Shown: positions 1-10,745, counted from the stretch's first letter. The stretch is DNA of 64,000 nt from Pseudomonas sp. 10-1B (GCF_000935045.1 NZ_JYKS01000014.1:25352-89351); one strand, 5' to 3'. The notes: generated from the sequence alone by a model not told the origin. Numbers and translations: made by a program.

Positions 1-50
1 AAGTCGATGCTGCCTTCAAAGCCAAGGAAAAGGACCTGATGGCCGTCTAA
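1..50 (+). CDS. frr: Ribosome recycling factor, C-terminal end (partial)
   Basis: Only the last 15 codons are present, reading VDAAFKAKEKDLMAV and ending at TAA 48-50. This matches the usual C-terminus of ribosome recycling factor, which frees ribosomes from mRNA after termination. The identification leans on the frr-uppS-cdsA-dxr gene order that is standard in gamma-proteobacteria. The next gene starts 15 bases later, so cotranscription is likely. Confidence 0.8.
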   Translation, partial: VDAAFKAKEKDLMAV

Positions 51-65
51 GGCCGGGGTTTTTTA

Positions 66-821
66 ATGGAAAAGACCAAGCCAGCGGTGCCGTCCTCGGT
101 GCCGCGTCATGTCGCGATCATCATGGATGGCAACAACCGCTGGGCAAAAAGACGCCTGCTGCCCGGCGTTGCCGGGCACAAGGCGGGTGTCGATGCCGTT
201 CGCGCGGTCATCGAAGTCTGTGCCGAGTCGGGGGTCGAGGTGCTGACCCTGTTCGCCTTCTCCAGCGAAAACTGGCAGCGCCCCGCCGAAGAGGTCGGTG
301 CGCTGATGGAGCTGTTCTTCTCGGCCTTGCGCCGCGAGGCCAGGCGCCTCAACGAGAACAACATCAGCCTGCGCATCATCGGCGACCGTTCGCGGTTCCA
401 TCCCGAGCTGCAGGCTGCCATGCGCGAGGCCGAGGCGCTGACCGCCGGCAATAATCGCTTCATCCTGCAGATCGCGGCCAACTACGGCGGCCAGTGGGAT
501 ATCGCCCAGGCAGCCCAACGGCTGGCGCGGGAAGTGCAAGCCGGGCATCTGCGCCCGGAAGACATCACCCCGGGCCTGCTGCAGACCTGCCTGGCAACCG
601 GCGAGCTGCCGCTGCCGGACCTGTGCATCCGCACCGGTGGCGAGCACCGCATCAGCAACTTCCTGTTGTGGCAGCTGGCCTACGCCGAGTTGTACTTCTC
701 CGACCTGTACTGGCCGGACTTCAAACACGAGGCCATGCGCAACGCCCTGGCCGATTTCGCTTCGCGCCAGCGCCGCTTCGGTAAGACCAGCGAGCAGGTC
801 GAGGCTGGAGCTCGTGCTTAA
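66..821 (+). CDS. uppS: Undecaprenyl diphosphate synthase (cis-prenyltransferase)
   Basis: Condenses isopentenyl diphosphates onto farnesyl diphosphate to make the C55 lipid carrier used for peptidoglycan and O-antigen export. The protein is 251 residues, normal for the family. The N-terminal motif IIMDGNNRWAKRR carries the catalytic Asp (about residue 21), FAFSSENW is the second signature, and DLCIRTGGEHRISNFLLWQ is the C-terminal substrate-binding motif. The gene follows frr and overlaps cdsA by one base (TAATG), which suggests translational coupling within the envelope operon. Confidence 0.97.
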   Translation: MEKTKPAVPSSVPRHVAIIMDGNNRWAKRRLLPGVAGHKAGVDAVRAVIEVCAESGVEVLTLFAFSSENWQRPAEEVGALMELFFSALRREARRLNENNISLRIIGDRSRFHPELQAAMREAEALTAGNNRFILQIAANYGGQWDIAQAAQRLAREVQAGHLRPEDITPGLLQTCLATGELPLPDLCIRTGGEHRISNFLLWQLAYAELYFSDLYWPDFKHEAMRNALADFASRQRRFGKTSEQVEAGARA

Positions 822-1636
822 TGCTTAAACAACGCATCATTACCGCGCTGATCCTGCTGCCGATCGCGGTGGGTGGCTTCTTCCTGCTCAATGGTGGGGA
901 TTTCGCCCTGTTCATCGGCTTCGTGGTGACCCTTGGCGCCTGGGAGTGGGCGCGCCTGGCCGGGCTGATGGCCCAGCCGCAGCGCATCGCCTATGCCGCG
1001 GTCGTCGCCGGAGCGCTGATGCTGCTGTACCTCCTGCCGGAGCTGGCACCCTGGGTGCTGGGCGCTGCGGTGATCTGGTGGGCGCTGGCCACCTGGCTGG
1101 TGCTCACCTACCCGCGCAGCGGCGAGCTGTGGGCTAGCGCCGCTTGCCGGCTGCTGATCGGCCTGCTGGTGCTGCTGCCGGCCTGGCAGGGGCTGGTGCT
1201 GCTCAAGCACTGGCCGCTGGGCAACTGGCTGATCCTGTCGGTGATGGTGCTGGTGTGGGCCGCCGATATCGGCGCGTACTTCTCTGGTCGTGCTTTCGGC
1301 AAGCGCAAGCTGGCCCCGCAGGTCAGCCCGGGCAAAAGCTGGGAAGGCGTGTATGGCGGCCTGGTGGTCAGCCTGGTGATTACCCTGGCGGTCGGTATCA
1401 GCCGCGACTGGGGCATTGGCCAGATTCTGCTGGGCCTGCTGGGCGCGGCGCTGGTGGTCATGTCTTCGGTGGTCGGTGACCTGACCGAGAGCATGTTCAA
1501 GCGCCGTTCCGGCATCAAGGACAGCAGCAACCTGCTGCCCGGCCACGGTGGCGTGCTCGATCGCATCGACAGCCTGACCGCGGCGATCCCGATTTTCGCC
1601 GTGCTGCTGTGGGCTGCCGAATGGGGTGTGATGTGA
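821..1636 (+). CDS. cdsA: Phosphatidate cytidylyltransferase (CDP-diglyceride synthase)
   Basis: Inner-membrane enzyme converting phosphatidic acid and CTP to CDP-diacylglycerol, the precursor of all phospholipids. The 271-residue protein is largely hydrophobic, with several membrane segments. It ends with the family signature [20 protein letters not shown] followed by [13 protein letters not shown] (about residues 220-250). The start overlaps the uppS stop, and the stop overlaps the dxr start in a GTGA arrangement, so the three genes are read as one transcript. Confidence 0.96.
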   Translation: MLKQRIITALILLPIAVGGFFLLNGGDFALFIGFVVTLGAWEWARLAGLMAQPQRIAYAAVVAGALMLLYLLPELAPWVLGAAVIWWALATWLVLTYPRSGELWASAACRLLIGLLVLLPAWQGLVLLKHWPLGNWLILSVMVLVWAADIGAYFSGRAFGKRKLAPQVSPGKSWEGVYGGLVVSLVITLAVGISRDWGIGQILLGLLGAALVVMSSVVGDLTESMFKRRSGIKDSSNLLPGHGGVLDRIDSLTAAIPIFAVLLWAAEWGVM

Positions 1637-2823
1637 GTGCGCCGCAGCGTATCACCGTACTCGGTGCCACCGGCTCCATCGGCCTGAGCACGCTGGATGT
1701 GATCGCGCGCCACCCCGAGCGTTACTCGGTGTTCGCCCTCAGCGGCTATTCGCGTGTCGAAGAGCTGCTGACCCTGTGCGTGCGCCACTGCCCGGCCTAT
1801 GCCGTGGTGCCCAACGGCGAAGCGGCCACGCGCCTGCGCGACGGCCTGGCGGCTGCCGGTAGCTCCACGCAGGTGCTGGAAGGCGAGGCGGGGCTGTGCC
1901 AGGTGGCTGCCGCGCCGGAAGTGGACGCGGTGATGGCGGCCATCGTCGGTGCCGCGGGCCTGCGCCCGACCTTGGCTGCCGTCGAGGCGGGCAAGAAGGT
2001 GCTGCTGGCCAACAAGGAGGCGCTGGTGATGTCCGGCGCGCTGTTCATCGAGGCCGTGCGGCGCAGTGGCGCCGTGCTGCTGCCGATCGACAGCGAGCAC
2101 AACGCGATCTTCCAGTGCTTGCCGGGTGATTACGCTCGCGGCCTGAGCCAGGTCGGGGTGCGGCGCATCCTGCTGACCGCGTCGGGCGGCCCGTTCCGCG
2201 AAACGCCACAGGCAGCGCTTGCCGATGTCACGCCAGAGCAGGCCTGCGCGCACCCCAACTGGTCCATGGGGCGCAAGATTTCCGTGGATTCGGCCAGCAT
2301 GATGAACAAGGGCCTCGAGCTCATCGAAGCGTGCTGGCTGTTCGATGCCGCGCCGGCCAAGGTCGAGGTGGTGGTGCACCCGCAGAGCGTGATCCACTCC
2401 CTGGTGGACTACGTGGACGGTTCGGTGCTGGCGCAGTTGGGCAACCCCGACATGCGCACGCCGATCGCCAACGCCCTGGCCTGGCCCGAGCGGATCGATT
2501 CCGGGGTTGCCCCTCTGGACCTGTTCGCCATCGCTCGTCTGGATTTCCAGGCGCCCGACGAACAGCGCTTCCCCTGCTTGCGCCTGGCGCGGCAGGCTGC
2601 CGAGGCCGGCAACAGTGCGCCCGCCGTGCTCAATGCGGCCAACGAGGTCGCGGTCGAGGCATTTCTCCAGCGGCGTATCCGCTTCCCGGAGATCGCGGGT
2701 ATGATCGAACAGGTGCTCGACCAGGAGCCCATCGTGCCGCTGCCGTCGCTGGACGCGGTGTTCGCCGCCGACCAGCGTGCCCGGGAGCTTTCCCGTGAGT
2801 GGCTGAGGCGTCACGGTCGCTGA
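1633..2823 (+). CDS. dxr: 1-deoxy-D-xylulose 5-phosphate reductoisomerase
   Basis: Second step of the MEP isoprenoid pathway, converting DXP to MEP with NADPH. The protein begins [17 protein letters not shown], with the nucleotide-binding GATGSIG loop, and contains [13 protein letters not shown] and [15 protein letters not shown] metal- and substrate-binding segments. I chose the GTG at 1633, which shares GTGA with the cdsA stop and matches the N-terminus typical of Pseudomonas Dxr (about 396 residues). An upstream ATG at 1609 or 1621 would add residues not expected in the family. Two further MEP genes, ispD and ispF, lie downstream in the window. Confidence 0.95.
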   Translation: MSAPQRITVLGATGSIGLSTLDVIARHPERYSVFALSGYSRVEELLTLCVRHCPAYAVVPNGEAATRLRDGLAAAGSSTQVLEGEAGLCQVAAAPEVDAVMAAIVGAAGLRPTLAAVEAGKKVLLANKEALVMSGALFIEAVRRSGAVLLPIDSEHNAIFQCLPGDYARGLSQVGVRRILLTASGGPFRETPQAALADVTPEQACAHPNWSMGRKISVDSASMMNKGLELIEACWLFDAAPAKVEVVVHPQSVIHSLVDYVDGSVLAQLGNPDMRTPIANALAWPERIDSGVAPLDLFAIARLDFQAPDEQRFPCLRLARQAAEAGNSAPAVLNAANEVAVEAFLQRRIRFPEIAGMIEQVLDQEPIVPLPSLDAVFAADQRARELSREWLRRHGR

Positions 2824-2894
2824 TGCAGGCCCACCACGGTTCGTGAGGGGCTGGGCGTGAACGCCGGCCCGCTGAACATCATTCGGAGATGGAC

Positions 2895-4247
2895 ATGACT
2901 GCGCTCTACATGATTATCGGCACCCTCGTGGCCTTGGGTGTGCTGGTCACTTTCCATGAGTTCGGCCACTTCTGGGTGGCACGTCGCTGCGGCGTCAAGG
3001 TGCTGCGTTTCTCGGTGGGCTTCGGCACGCCGCTGCTGCGCTGGCACGACCGCCAGGGTACCGAGTTCGTGGTCGCGGCGATCCCGCTGGGTGGCTACGT
3101 CAAGATGCTCGACGAGCGCGAGGGAGACGTACCGCCAGCGCTGGCCGGCCAGTCGTTCAACCGCAAGTCGGTGCGCCAGCGTATCGCTATCGTCGCGGCC
3201 GGCCCGGTCGCCAACTTCCTGCTGGCCATACTGTTCTTCTGGGTGCTGGCCATGCTCGGTACCCAGCAGATCCGACCGGTGATCGGTGCGGTCGATGCTG
3301 GCAGCCTGGCAGCATCGGCCGGCTTGACCGCAGGTCAGGAAATCGTCTCCATCGATGGCAAGCCGACCAGCGGTTGGTCAGCGGTCAACCTGCAGCTGGT
3401 TCGTCGCCTGGGCGAAAGCGGCACCTTGCAGGTTGGTGTGCGGGATGAGGGCGCCAGCGCCGAGCGCCAGTTGTCGTTGAAGCTGGACAGCTGGCTCAAG
3501 GGCGCCGATGAGCCGGACCCGATTCAGTCCCTGGGGCTGCACCCCTGGCGCCCGGCGATCGTGCCGGTGTTGGCCGAGATCGATCCGAAAGGGCCGGCTG
3601 CCGCTGCAGGCCTGAAGAGCGGTGACAAGCTGCTGGCCCTCGATGGCGTGGCTGTGACCGAATGGCAGCAGGTGGTCGATGCCGTACGTGCCCGTCCACA
3701 AGCCCAGGTAGTGGTGCGTGTAGAGCGCGACGGGGCTGCCCTGGAGCTGCCGGTCACCCTGGCCCGCAAGGGCGAGGGCAAGGCTGCCGGCGGCTATCTC
3801 GGCGCGGGGGTGAAGGGTGGCGAATGGCCTGCCAACATGCTGCGTGAAGTCAGCTACGGCCCGCTGGATGCGGTGGGCGAGGGCTTGTCGCGCACCTGGA
3901 ACATGAGTGTCCTGACCCTTGAATCGCTGAAGAAAATGCTGTTCGGGGAGCTCTCGGTAAAAAACTTGAGCGGACCGATAACCATTGCTAAAGTGGCGGG
4001 CGCTTCAGCCCAGTCCGGCGTGGGGGATTTCCTGAATTTCCTGGCCTACCTGAGCATAAGCCTGGGGGTTCTTAACCTGCTGCCCATCCCGGTACTGGAT
4101 GGGGGGCATTTGCTGTTTTACCTGGTCGAGTGGGCGCGCGGTCGTCCGCTGTCGGATCGGGTGCAAGGTTGGGGGGTCCAGATCGGTATCAGTTTGGTCA
4201 TAGGGGTGATGTTGCTCGCCCTGATCAACGATCTGGGTCGACTATAA
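2895..4247 (+). CDS. rseP: RIP zinc metalloprotease RseP (site-2 protease)
   Basis: Intramembrane protease that cleaves the anti-sigma factor of the extracytoplasmic sigma factor (AlgU/RpoE) after first-site cleavage. The N-terminus carries the zinc motif HEFGH (His21 and His25 from the chosen start), the middle holds two PDZ domains (about residues 115-290), and the C-terminal part has NLLPIPVLDGGH with the third metal ligand in a membrane helix. GGAG at 2885-2888 is six bases before ATG 2895, so that start is preferred over ATG 2889. It precedes bamA and skp, both envelope-stress linked. Confidence 0.96.
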   Translation: MTALYMIIGTLVALGVLVTFHEFGHFWVARRCGVKVLRFSVGFGTPLLRWHDRQGTEFVVAAIPLGGYVKMLDEREGDVPPALAGQSFNRKSVRQRIAIVAAGPVANFLLAILFFWVLAMLGTQQIRPVIGAVDAGSLAASAGLTAGQEIVSIDGKPTSGWSAVNLQLVRRLGESGTLQVGVRDEGASAERQLSLKLDSWLKGADEPDPIQSLGLHPWRPAIVPVLAEIDPKGPAAAAGLKSGDKLLALDGVAVTEWQQVVDAVRARPQAQVVVRVERDGAALELPVTLARKGEGKAAGGYLGAGVKGGEWPANMLREVSYGPLDAVGEGLSRTWNMSVLTLESLKKMLFGELSVKNLSGPITIAKVAGASAQSGVGDFLNFLAYLSISLGVLNLLPIPVLDGGHLLFYLVEWARGRPLSDRVQGWGVQIGISLVIGVMLLALINDLGRL

Positions 4248-4321
4248 AAGCTTCGCTCAATTGCGAACCTGCCGTTTTCTCGCGGCGGGTTGTTTATTGC
4301 CAGTTGGAATAAAAGGACTTC

Positions 4322-6682
4322 ATGAAACGTCTGCTGCTAACTGCGGTCATGTCCGCACTGATGATCGCTGAAGTTCACGCCGAGTCCTTCACCATCTCCG
4401 ATATCCGCGTCAATGGCCTGCAGCGGGTTTCCGCCGGCAGTGTCTTCGGTGCCCTGCCGCTGAACGTCGGCGACCAGGCCGATGACCGCCGCCTGGTGGA
4501 ATCGACCCGCTCCCTGTTCAAGACCGGCTTCTTCCAGGACATCCAGCTGAACCGCGATGGCAATGTCCTGATCATCAACGTGGTCGAGCGCCCGTCGGTA
4601 TCGAGCATCGAGATCGAAGGCAACAAGGCGATCAGCACCGAAGACCTGATGAAGGGCCTGAAACAGTCGGGCCTGGCCGAAGGCGAGATCTTCCAGCGTG
4701 CCACCCTCGAAGGCGTGCGTAACGAGCTGCAACGCCAGTACGTGGCCCAGGGCCGCTATTCGGCCGAGGTCGACGCCGAAGTGGTGCCGCAGCCGCGCAA
4801 CCGTGTGGCCTTGAAGATCAAGATCAACGAAGGCACCGTCGCCGCCATCCAGCACATCAACGTCGTCGGCAACAACGTGTTCGACGACGAGACCCTGTCG
4901 CAGCTGTTCGAGCTGAAGACCACCAACTGGCTGTCGTTCTTCAAGAACGACGACAAGTACGCCCGTGAGAAACTCTCCGGTGACCTGGAGCGCCTGCGTT
5001 CCTACTACCTGGACCGCGGCTACATCAACATGGACATCGCCTCTACCCAGGTGTCCATCACCCCGGACAAGAAGCACGTCTACATCACCGTCAACATCAA
5101 CGAGGGCGAGAAGTACACCGTCCGCGACGTGAAGCTGTCCGGTGACCTGAAGGTGCCGGAAGACCAGGTCAAGTCGCTGCTGCTGGTGCAGCCGGGCCAG
5201 GTGTTTTCGCGCAAGGTGATGACCACCACCTCCGACCTGATCACCCGCCGCCTGGGTAACGAAGGCTACACCTTCGCCAACGTCAACGGCGTGCCGCAGC
5301 CGAACGACCAGGACCACACGGTCGACATCATGTTCGTGGTCGACCCGGGCAAGCGTGCCTACGTCAACCGTATCAACTACCGCGGCAACACCAAGACCGA
5401 AGACGAAGTGCTGCGTCGCGAGATGCGCCAGATGGAAGGCGGCTGGGCCTCGACCTACCTGATCGACCAGTCCAAGACCCGCCTGGAACGTTTGGGCTTC
5501 TTCAAGGAGGTCAACGTCGAGACCCCGGCGGTGCCAGGCACCGACGACCAGGTCGACGTCAACTACAGCGTCGAGGAGCAAGCCTCCGGCTCGATCACCG
5601 CCAGCGTCGGTTTCGCCCAGAGCGCCGGCCTGATCCTCGGTGGCTCGATCAGCCAGAGCAACTTCCTCGGTACCGGTAACAAGGTCTCCATCGGCCTGAC
5701 CCGTTCGGAATACCAGACCCGCTACAACTTCGGCTTCGTCGACCCCTACTTCACTGCCGACGGCGTGAGCCTGGGTTACAACGCCTTCTACCGCAGCACT
5801 GACTACGATGACCTTGACGTCGACGTGGCCAGCTATGCGGTGGACAGCCTCGGTGCCGGTGTCAGCCTCGGCTACCCAATCAGCGAAACTTCGCGCCTGA
5901 CCTACGGCTTGAGCGTGCAGCAGGACAAACTCAAGACTGGCCGCTACACCGTGGACGAGATCTTCGATTTCGTTGAGAAGGAAGGCGATAACTTCCTGAA
6001 CTTCAAGGCTTCTATCGGCTGGTCCGAGTCCACCCTGAACAAGGGCGTGCTGGCAACCCGTGGTCACTCCCAGAGCCTGACCCTGGAAACCACCATCCCG
6101 GGCAGCGACCTGTCGTTCTACAAGCTCGACTACCGTGGTCAGCTGTTCAAGCCAATCACCAGCGACTACACCCTGCGCCTGCACACCGAGCTGGGCTATG
6201 GTGATGGATTCGGTGGTACTTCGGGCCTGCCGTTCTACGAGAACTACTATGCCGGTGGCTTCAACTCCGTGCGTGGCTTCAAGGACAGCAGCCTGGGCCC
6301 ACGCAGTACGCCTAGCCGTGGTGCGAGTGTGACCGGCAACGCCGGTACCGTTGCCGACCCGGATCAGGACCCGTTGCCGTTCGGTGGTAACGTGCTGGTG
6401 CAAGGTGGCGTCGAGCTGCTGTTCCCGCTGCCGTTCGTCAAGGACCAGCGTTCGCTGCGGACCTCGGTATTCTGGGATGTGGGTAACGTGTTCGACACCA
6501 ACTGCGGCAGCAAGCCTGATTGCGCGAAGGTTGGTTTTTCGGACATGGCCAGCTCCGTTGGCCTGGGTGTGACCTGGATTACCGCACTGGGCCCGCTGAG
6601 CTTCAGCCTGGCGATGCCGGTCAAGAAGCCGGACGACGCCGATACCCAGGTGTTCCAATTCTCTCTGGGCCAGACCTTCTAA
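4322..6682 (+). CDS. bamA: Outer membrane protein assembly factor BamA
   Basis: Omp85-family core of the BAM complex that folds and inserts beta-barrel proteins into the outer membrane. The 786-residue protein has a signal peptide (MKRLLLTAVMSALMIAEVHA), five POTRA domains over about residues 23-420, and a C-terminal barrel. VRGF in NSVRGFKDSSLGPRS is the conserved loop-6 motif, and the terminal Phe is the usual barrel-targeting residue. AAAGGA lies just before the ATG. It sits 74 bases after rseP and before its chaperone partner skp. Confidence 0.98.
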   Translation: MKRLLLTAVMSALMIAEVHAESFTISDIRVNGLQRVSAGSVFGALPLNVGDQADDRRLVESTRSLFKTGFFQDIQLNRDGNVLIINVVERPSVSSIEIEGNKAISTEDLMKGLKQSGLAEGEIFQRATLEGVRNELQRQYVAQGRYSAEVDAEVVPQPRNRVALKIKINEGTVAAIQHINVVGNNVFDDETLSQLFELKTTNWLSFFKNDDKYAREKLSGDLERLRSYYLDRGYINMDIASTQVSITPDKKHVYITVNINEGEKYTVRDVKLSGDLKVPEDQVKSLLLVQPGQVFSRKVMTTTSDLITRRLGNEGYTFANVNGVPQPNDQDHTVDIMFVVDPGKRAYVNRINYRGNTKTEDEVLRREMRQMEGGWASTYLIDQSKTRLERLGFFKEVNVETPAVPGTDDQVDVNYSVEEQASGSITASVGFAQSAGLILGGSISQSNFLGTGNKVSIGLTRSEYQTRYNFGFVDPYFTADGVSLGYNAFYRSTDYDDLDVDVASYAVDSLGAGVSLGYPISETSRLTYGLSVQQDKLKTGRYTVDEIFDFVEKEGDNFLNFKASIGWSESTLNKGVLATRGHSQSLTLETTIPGSDLSFYKLDYRGQLFKPITSDYTLRLHTELGYGDGFGGTSGLPFYENYYAGGFNSVRGFKDSSLGPRSTPSRGASVTGNAGTVADPDQDPLPFGGNVLVQGGVELLFPLPFVKDQRSLRTSVFWDVGNVFDTNCGSKPDCAKVGFSDMASSVGLGVTWITALGPLSFSLAMPVKKPDDADTQVFQFSLGQTF

Positions 6683-6726
6683 GGTCGGCCCCTGCTTAAC
6701 GACAACGGTTTATCCAGGAGTGCATC

Positions 6727-7230
6727 GTGCGTAAGTTGACCCAACTGGCCGTAGTGGCCGCGGCGCTGGTCGCCACCCCGGCTTTCGCCGAAATGAAGGT
6801 TGCCGTCCTGAACTATCAGATGGCCCTGCTCGAATCGGATGCCGCCAAAAGATACGCAGTGGATGCCGAGAAGAAGTTCGGCCCGCAACTGACCAAGCTC
6901 AAGAGCCTGGAAAGCAGCGCCAAGGGTATCCAGGACCGCCTGATCAAGGGTGGCGACAAGATGCAGCAGCAGGAGCGTGAGCGCCTGGAGCTCGAGTTCA
7001 AGCAAAAGGCCCGTGACTTCCAGTTCCAGTCCAAGGAGCTGAACGAAGCCAAGGCCGTTGCCGACCGCGACATGCTCAAGCAGCTCAAGCCGAAGCTGGA
7101 TGGCGCTGTCGAAGAAGTGATCAAGAAGGGTGGTTACGACCTGGTCCTCGAGCGTGGCGCGGTCATCGATGTCAAACCTCAGTACGACATCACCCGCCAG
7201 GTCATCGAGCGCATGAACCAAGCCCGTTGA
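6727..7230 (+). CDS. skp: Periplasmic chaperone Skp/OmpH
   Basis: Periplasmic holdase that keeps unfolded outer-membrane proteins soluble on their way to BamA. The 167-residue precursor starts at GTG, with AGGAG (6716-6720) six bases upstream, and has a clear signal peptide ending PAFA-EMK. The charged, Lys/Glu/Gln-rich helical middle (residues about 50-120) corresponds to the coiled-coil tentacles of the Skp trimer. It lies between bamA and lpxD, the usual position. Confidence 0.94.
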   Translation: MRKLTQLAVVAAALVATPAFAEMKVAVLNYQMALLESDAAKRYAVDAEKKFGPQLTKLKSLESSAKGIQDRLIKGGDKMQQQERERLELEFKQKARDFQFQSKELNEAKAVADRDMLKQLKPKLDGAVEEVIKKGGYDLVLERGAVIDVKPQYDITRQVIERMNQAR

Positions 7231-7231
7231 T

Positions 7232-8287
7232 ATGACCGTGACCATGACGCTAGGCCAGCTGGCCGAGGCCCTCGGGGCTACCCTCAAGGGGCCCGAGGCG
7301 CTGCAGATTACCGGGCTGGCCACCTTGCAGGAGGCTGGCCCTGGTCAATTGAGCTTCCTCGCCAACCCGCAGTACCGCAAATTCCTGGATAACAGCCAGG
7401 CGGCCGCGGTGCTGCTGAAGGCGGCGGATGCCGAAGGCTTTGCTGGCAATGCACTGATCGTCGCCGATCCGTACCTGGCCTACGCGCGCATTTCCCACCT
7501 GTTCGACCCCAAACCCAAGGCTGTGGCGGGCATTCATCCCAGCGCCGTGGTGGCTGAGGACGCGCAGGTGGATGCCAGTGCCAGCATCGGGCCGTTCGCG
7601 GTCATCGAAAGCGGCGCGCGCATCGCAGCGAATGTCACCGTGGGTGCACACTGCGTGGTCGGCGCTCGTTGCGTGATCGGTGAAGGCGGTTGGCTGGCCC
7701 CGCGGGTCACCCTGTACCATGACGTGACCATCGGCAAGCGCGTGGTCATCCAGTCGGGTGCCGTGATCGGCGGCGAAGGCTTCGGCTTTGCCAACGAGAA
7801 GGGCGTGTGGCGCAAGATCGCCCAGATCGGTGGCGTGACCATCGGCGATGACGTGGAAATCGGCGTCAACACCGCGGTCGACCGGGGTGCGCTGTCGGAC
7901 ACGCGGATCGCTGACGGGGTCAAGCTCGACAACCAGATCCAGATCGCCCATAACGTGCAGATCGGTGAGCACACGGCCATGGCTGCCTGCGTCGGGATTT
8001 CCGGCAGCACGCGCATCGGCAAGCATTGCACCATCGCTGGCGGTGTCGGCATGGTGGGTCATATCGATGTCTGTGATAACGTTTTCGTGTCCGGGATGAC
8101 CATGGTGACCCGTTCGATCACCGAAGCGGGTGCCTATTCTTCCGGCACAGCCATGCAGCCACTGGCTGAATGGCGCAAGAGCGCCGCGCGTATCCGCCAC
8201 CTGGACGACATGGCCAAGCGTCTCCAGCAGCTGGAAAAACGCGTCGATACCGTGACCTCAGGTGGCCTGCCGACATCAGAAGGCTGA
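7232..8287 (+). CDS. lpxD: UDP-3-O-(3-hydroxyacyl)glucosamine N-acyltransferase
   Basis: Third step of lipid A synthesis: transfers a second hydroxyacyl chain from acyl-ACP. The 351-residue protein has an N-terminal uridine-binding domain followed by a left-handed beta-helix made of hexapeptide repeats (for example [20 protein letters not shown]). The [14 protein letters not shown] segment contains the likely catalytic His. It starts two bases after the skp stop. The last about 30 residues form a charged helical tail. Confidence 0.96.
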   Translation: MTVTMTLGQLAEALGATLKGPEALQITGLATLQEAGPGQLSFLANPQYRKFLDNSQAAAVLLKAADAEGFAGNALIVADPYLAYARISHLFDPKPKAVAGIHPSAVVAEDAQVDASASIGPFAVIESGARIAANVTVGAHCVVGARCVIGEGGWLAPRVTLYHDVTIGKRVVIQSGAVIGGEGFGFANEKGVWRKIAQIGGVTIGDDVEIGVNTAVDRGALSDTRIADGVKLDNQIQIAHNVQIGEHTAMAACVGISGSTRIGKHCTIAGGVGMVGHIDVCDNVFVSGMTMVTRSITEAGAYSSGTAMQPLAEWRKSAARIRHLDDMAKRLQQLEKRVDTVTSGGLPTSEG

Positions 8288-8324
8288 TACCATTCCCTGA
8301 GCAAGAGTGAACAGTCGCTAGCTG

Positions 8325-8350
8325 GCTCCTCTTTGGATTGCAAAAGGAGC
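8325..8350 (+). other. Possible hairpin in the lpxD-fabZ gap
   Basis: GCTCCT (8325-8330) pairs with AGGAGC (8345-8350), and TTTG (8332-8335) with CAAA (8341-8344), leaving a 5-base loop and one bulged base. There is no T tract, so it is not a standard terminator. It is in the only sizeable gap (114 bases) inside the lpx cluster, so it may modulate fabZ expression. No function can be shown from sequence alone. Confidence 0.3.
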
Positions 8351-8401
8351 GTGTGGTCAGCACCTGCGCTCCCTATTCTTATTACAGGCTTCCCCCCCGA
8401 A

Positions 8402-8842
8402 ATGATGGACATCAACGAGATTCGCGAATACCTGCCTCACCGTTACCCGTTCCTGTTGGTGGACCGCGTGACGGATCTGGACTTCGAGGCCCAGAGCATT
8501 CGTGCCTACAAGAATGTCAGCATCAACGAGCCGTTCTTCAATGGCCATTTCCCGGCGCACCCGATCATGCCGGGCGTCCTGATCATCGAGGCCATGGCCC
8601 AGGCGGCCGGCATCCTCGGTTTCAAGATGCTCGACGCCAAGCCGGCCGATGGCACCCTGTACTACTTCGTCGGTTCCGACAAGCTGCGTTTCCGTCAGCC
8701 AGTACTGCCGGGTGACCAGCTTGTACTGGAGGCCAGGTTCCTCAGCCGCAAGAGCATGATCTGGAAATTCGAGTGCCGTGCGCTGGTCGACGGCAAGCCG
8801 GTTTGCTCGGCAGAGATCACCTGCGCGGAACGCTCCCTATGA
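8402..8842 (+). CDS. fabZ: 3-hydroxyacyl-ACP dehydratase FabZ
   Basis: Dehydrates 3-hydroxyacyl-ACP in fatty-acid elongation and competes with LpxA/LpxD for hydroxyacyl-ACP. From [17 protein letters not shown] the protein is 146 residues, the family size. [11 protein letters not shown] holds catalytic His49 and IIEAMAQ holds Glu63. A longer frame opens at 8333, but those extra residues do not resemble FabZ. ATG 8402 and ATG 8405 are adjacent and the choice between them is open. The stop overlaps the lpxA start (ATGA). Confidence 0.96.
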   Translation: MMDINEIREYLPHRYPFLLVDRVTDLDFEAQSIRAYKNVSINEPFFNGHFPAHPIMPGVLIIEAMAQAAGILGFKMLDAKPADGTLYYFVGSDKLRFRQPVLPGDQLVLEARFLSRKSMIWKFECRALVDGKPVCSAEITCAERSL

Positions 8843-9615
8843 ATTCGATTGATCCTCGGGCCATTATCGATCCATCGGCCAAGCTGGCCGATGGCGTCGA
8901 GGTCGGCCCTTGGTCGATCGTTGGCCCCGATGTGGAAATCGGGGAGGGCACCGTCATCGGCCCGCATGTTGTGCTCAAAGGGCCGACCCGCATCGGCAAG
9001 CACAACCGTATCTTTCAGTTTTCCTCGATCGGCGAAGACACCCCGGACCTCAAGTACAAGGGTGAGCCGACGCGCCTGGTGATCGGCGACCACAATGTGT
9101 TCCGCGAAGGGGTGACCATTCACCGTGGCACCGTGCAGGACCGCGCGGAAACCACCGTGGGCGACCACAACCTGATCATGGCCTATGCCCACATCGGCCA
9201 CGACAGCGTCATCGGCAACCACTGCATCCTGGTCAACAACACGGCCCTCGCCGGGCATGTGCATGTGGGGGACTGGGCGATCCTGTCCGGCTACACCCTG
9301 GTGCACCAGTATTGCCATATCGGTGCCCACGCGTTTTCCGGCATGGGCACGGCGATCGGCAAGGACGTCCCGGCCTTCGTCACCGTGTTCGGCAGCCCGG
9401 CCGAAGCCCGCAGCATGAACTTCGAGGGCATGCGCCGCCGGGGTTTCAGCGACGAGGTGATCCACGTGCTGCGTCGTTGCTACAAGATTGTCTATCGCCA
9501 GGGCCTGACCGTCGAAGATGCGCTCAGGGAGCTGGACGAACCGGCCGCGAAGTATCCTGAGGTCGACTTGTTCCGTCAGTCGATCGTGAACTCCGCCCGC
9601 GGCATCACCCGCTGA
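8839..9615 (+). CDS. lpxA: UDP-N-acetylglucosamine acyltransferase
   Basis: First step of lipid A synthesis, moving a hydroxyacyl chain from ACP to UDP-GlcNAc. The 258-residue protein is a left-handed beta-helix of hexapeptide repeats followed by a helical C-terminal domain. The AYAHIGHD segment carries the expected catalytic His (about 121). The ATG shares ATGA with the fabZ stop, so I rejected a longer frame from 8773. The next gene, lpxB, begins one base after the stop. Confidence 0.97.
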   Translation: MNSIDPRAIIDPSAKLADGVEVGPWSIVGPDVEIGEGTVIGPHVVLKGPTRIGKHNRIFQFSSIGEDTPDLKYKGEPTRLVIGDHNVFREGVTIHRGTVQDRAETTVGDHNLIMAYAHIGHDSVIGNHCILVNNTALAGHVHVGDWAILSGYTLVHQYCHIGAHAFSGMGTAIGKDVPAFVTVFGSPAEARSMNFEGMRRRGFSDEVIHVLRRCYKIVYRQGLTVEDALRELDEPAAKYPEVDLFRQSIVNSARGITR

Positions 9616-9616
9616 C

Positions 9617-10744
9617 ATGGCCCGGCTTTGCGTAGCCTTGGTCGCAGGTGAGGCCAGCGGCGACATTCTCGGTTCGGGTTTGATGCGTGCCCTCAAGGTG
9701 CGCCACCCCGATGTACGTTTCATCGGCGTTGGCGGCCCCTTGATGGAGGCCGAAGGCCTGCAATCCTATTTCCCCATGGAACGCCTGGCCGTCATGGGCC
9801 TGGTCGAAGTGCTGGGGCGCCTGCGCGAGCTGCTCAAGCGCCGCAAGCTGCTGATCCAGACCCTGATCGCCGAAAAGCCCGATGTGTTCATCGGCATCGA
9901 CGCCCCGGACTTCACCCTCAATATCGAACTGAAGTTGCGCCAGGCCGGGATCAAGACCGTGCATTACGTCAGCCCGTCGGTCTGGGCCTGGCGGCAGAAG
10001 CGCGTGCTGAAGATTCGCCAAGGCTGCGACCTGATGCTGACGCTGCTGCCGTTCGAGGCGCGGTTCTACGAGGAGCAGGGCGTGCCGGTGCGCTTTGTCG
10101 GCCACCCGTTGGCCGACACCATCCCGCTCGAAGCCGATCGCCCGGCGGCGCGTGCCGCGCTGGGCCTGGGCGAGGGGCCGGTGGTGGCACTGATGCCGGG
10201 CAGCCGGGGTGGTGAAGTAGGGCGCCTGGGGGCGTTGTTCCTCGATGCGGCCGAGCGCTTGCGTGAGCAGGTGCCGGGCGTGCGTTTCGTGTTGCCCTGC
10301 GCCAACGCCGCTCGGCGCGCCCAGGTCGAGCAGATGCTCGAAGGGCGGCAGTTGCCGCTGACCCTGCTCGATGGCCAGTCGCACCAGGCCCTGGCGGCTT
10401 GTGATGCAGTGCTGATCGCCTCGGGTACCGCCACCCTCGAAGCGCTGCTGTACAAGCGGCCAATGGTGGTGGCGTACCGCCTGGCGCCCTTGACCTACTG
10501 GATCCTCAAGCGCCTGGTGAAGAGCCCCTACGTGTCGTTGCCAAACCTGCTGGCCCAGCGCGAGCTGGTGCCCGAATTGCTGCAGGACCAGGCCACCAGC
10601 GAAGCCTTGGCCAATACCCTGGCGCCGCTGGTAGCCGATGGCAGCCAGCAAACCGAACGTTTCGACGAAATTCACCGCACCCTGCGCCGTGACGCCTCCA
10701 ACCAGGCGGCCGAGGCGGTACTGGCCTTGCTCAAGGACCGCTGA
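9617..10744 (+). CDS. lpxB: Lipid-A-disaccharide synthase
   Basis: Glycosyltransferase joining UDP-diacylglucosamine and lipid X to the lipid A disaccharide at the inner membrane. The 375-residue protein shows the family features [12 protein letters not shown] near the N-terminus, [14 protein letters not shown] in the middle, and the GT-B nucleotide-binding region [20 protein letters not shown]. It follows lpxA by one base and precedes rnhB by one base, so it belongs to the same operon. Confidence 0.97.
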   Translation: MARLCVALVAGEASGDILGSGLMRALKVRHPDVRFIGVGGPLMEAEGLQSYFPMERLAVMGLVEVLGRLRELLKRRKLLIQTLIAEKPDVFIGIDAPDFTLNIELKLRQAGIKTVHYVSPSVWAWRQKRVLKIRQGCDLMLTLLPFEARFYEEQGVPVRFVGHPLADTIPLEADRPAARAALGLGEGPVVALMPGSRGGEVGRLGALFLDAAERLREQVPGVRFVLPCANAARRAQVEQMLEGRQLPLTLLDGQSHQALAACDAVLIASGTATLEALLYKRPMVVAYRLAPLTYWILKRLVKSPYVSLPNLLAQRELVPELLQDQATSEALANTLAPLVADGSQQTERFDEIHRTLRRDASNQAAEAVLALLKDR

Positions 10745-10745
10745 C

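Noticed and set aside
1108..2814. 568-residue minus-strand frame opposite cdsA and dxr
   Set aside because: Antisense to two well-identified operon genes.
4337..6658. 773-residue open frame on the minus strand opposite bamA
   Set aside because: It lies fully under a clear BamA gene; long antisense frames are expected from high-GC codon bias, and the translation shows no family motif.
8333..8401. N-terminal extension of fabZ
   Set aside because: Extra residues are not FabZ-like and pass through a hairpin region.
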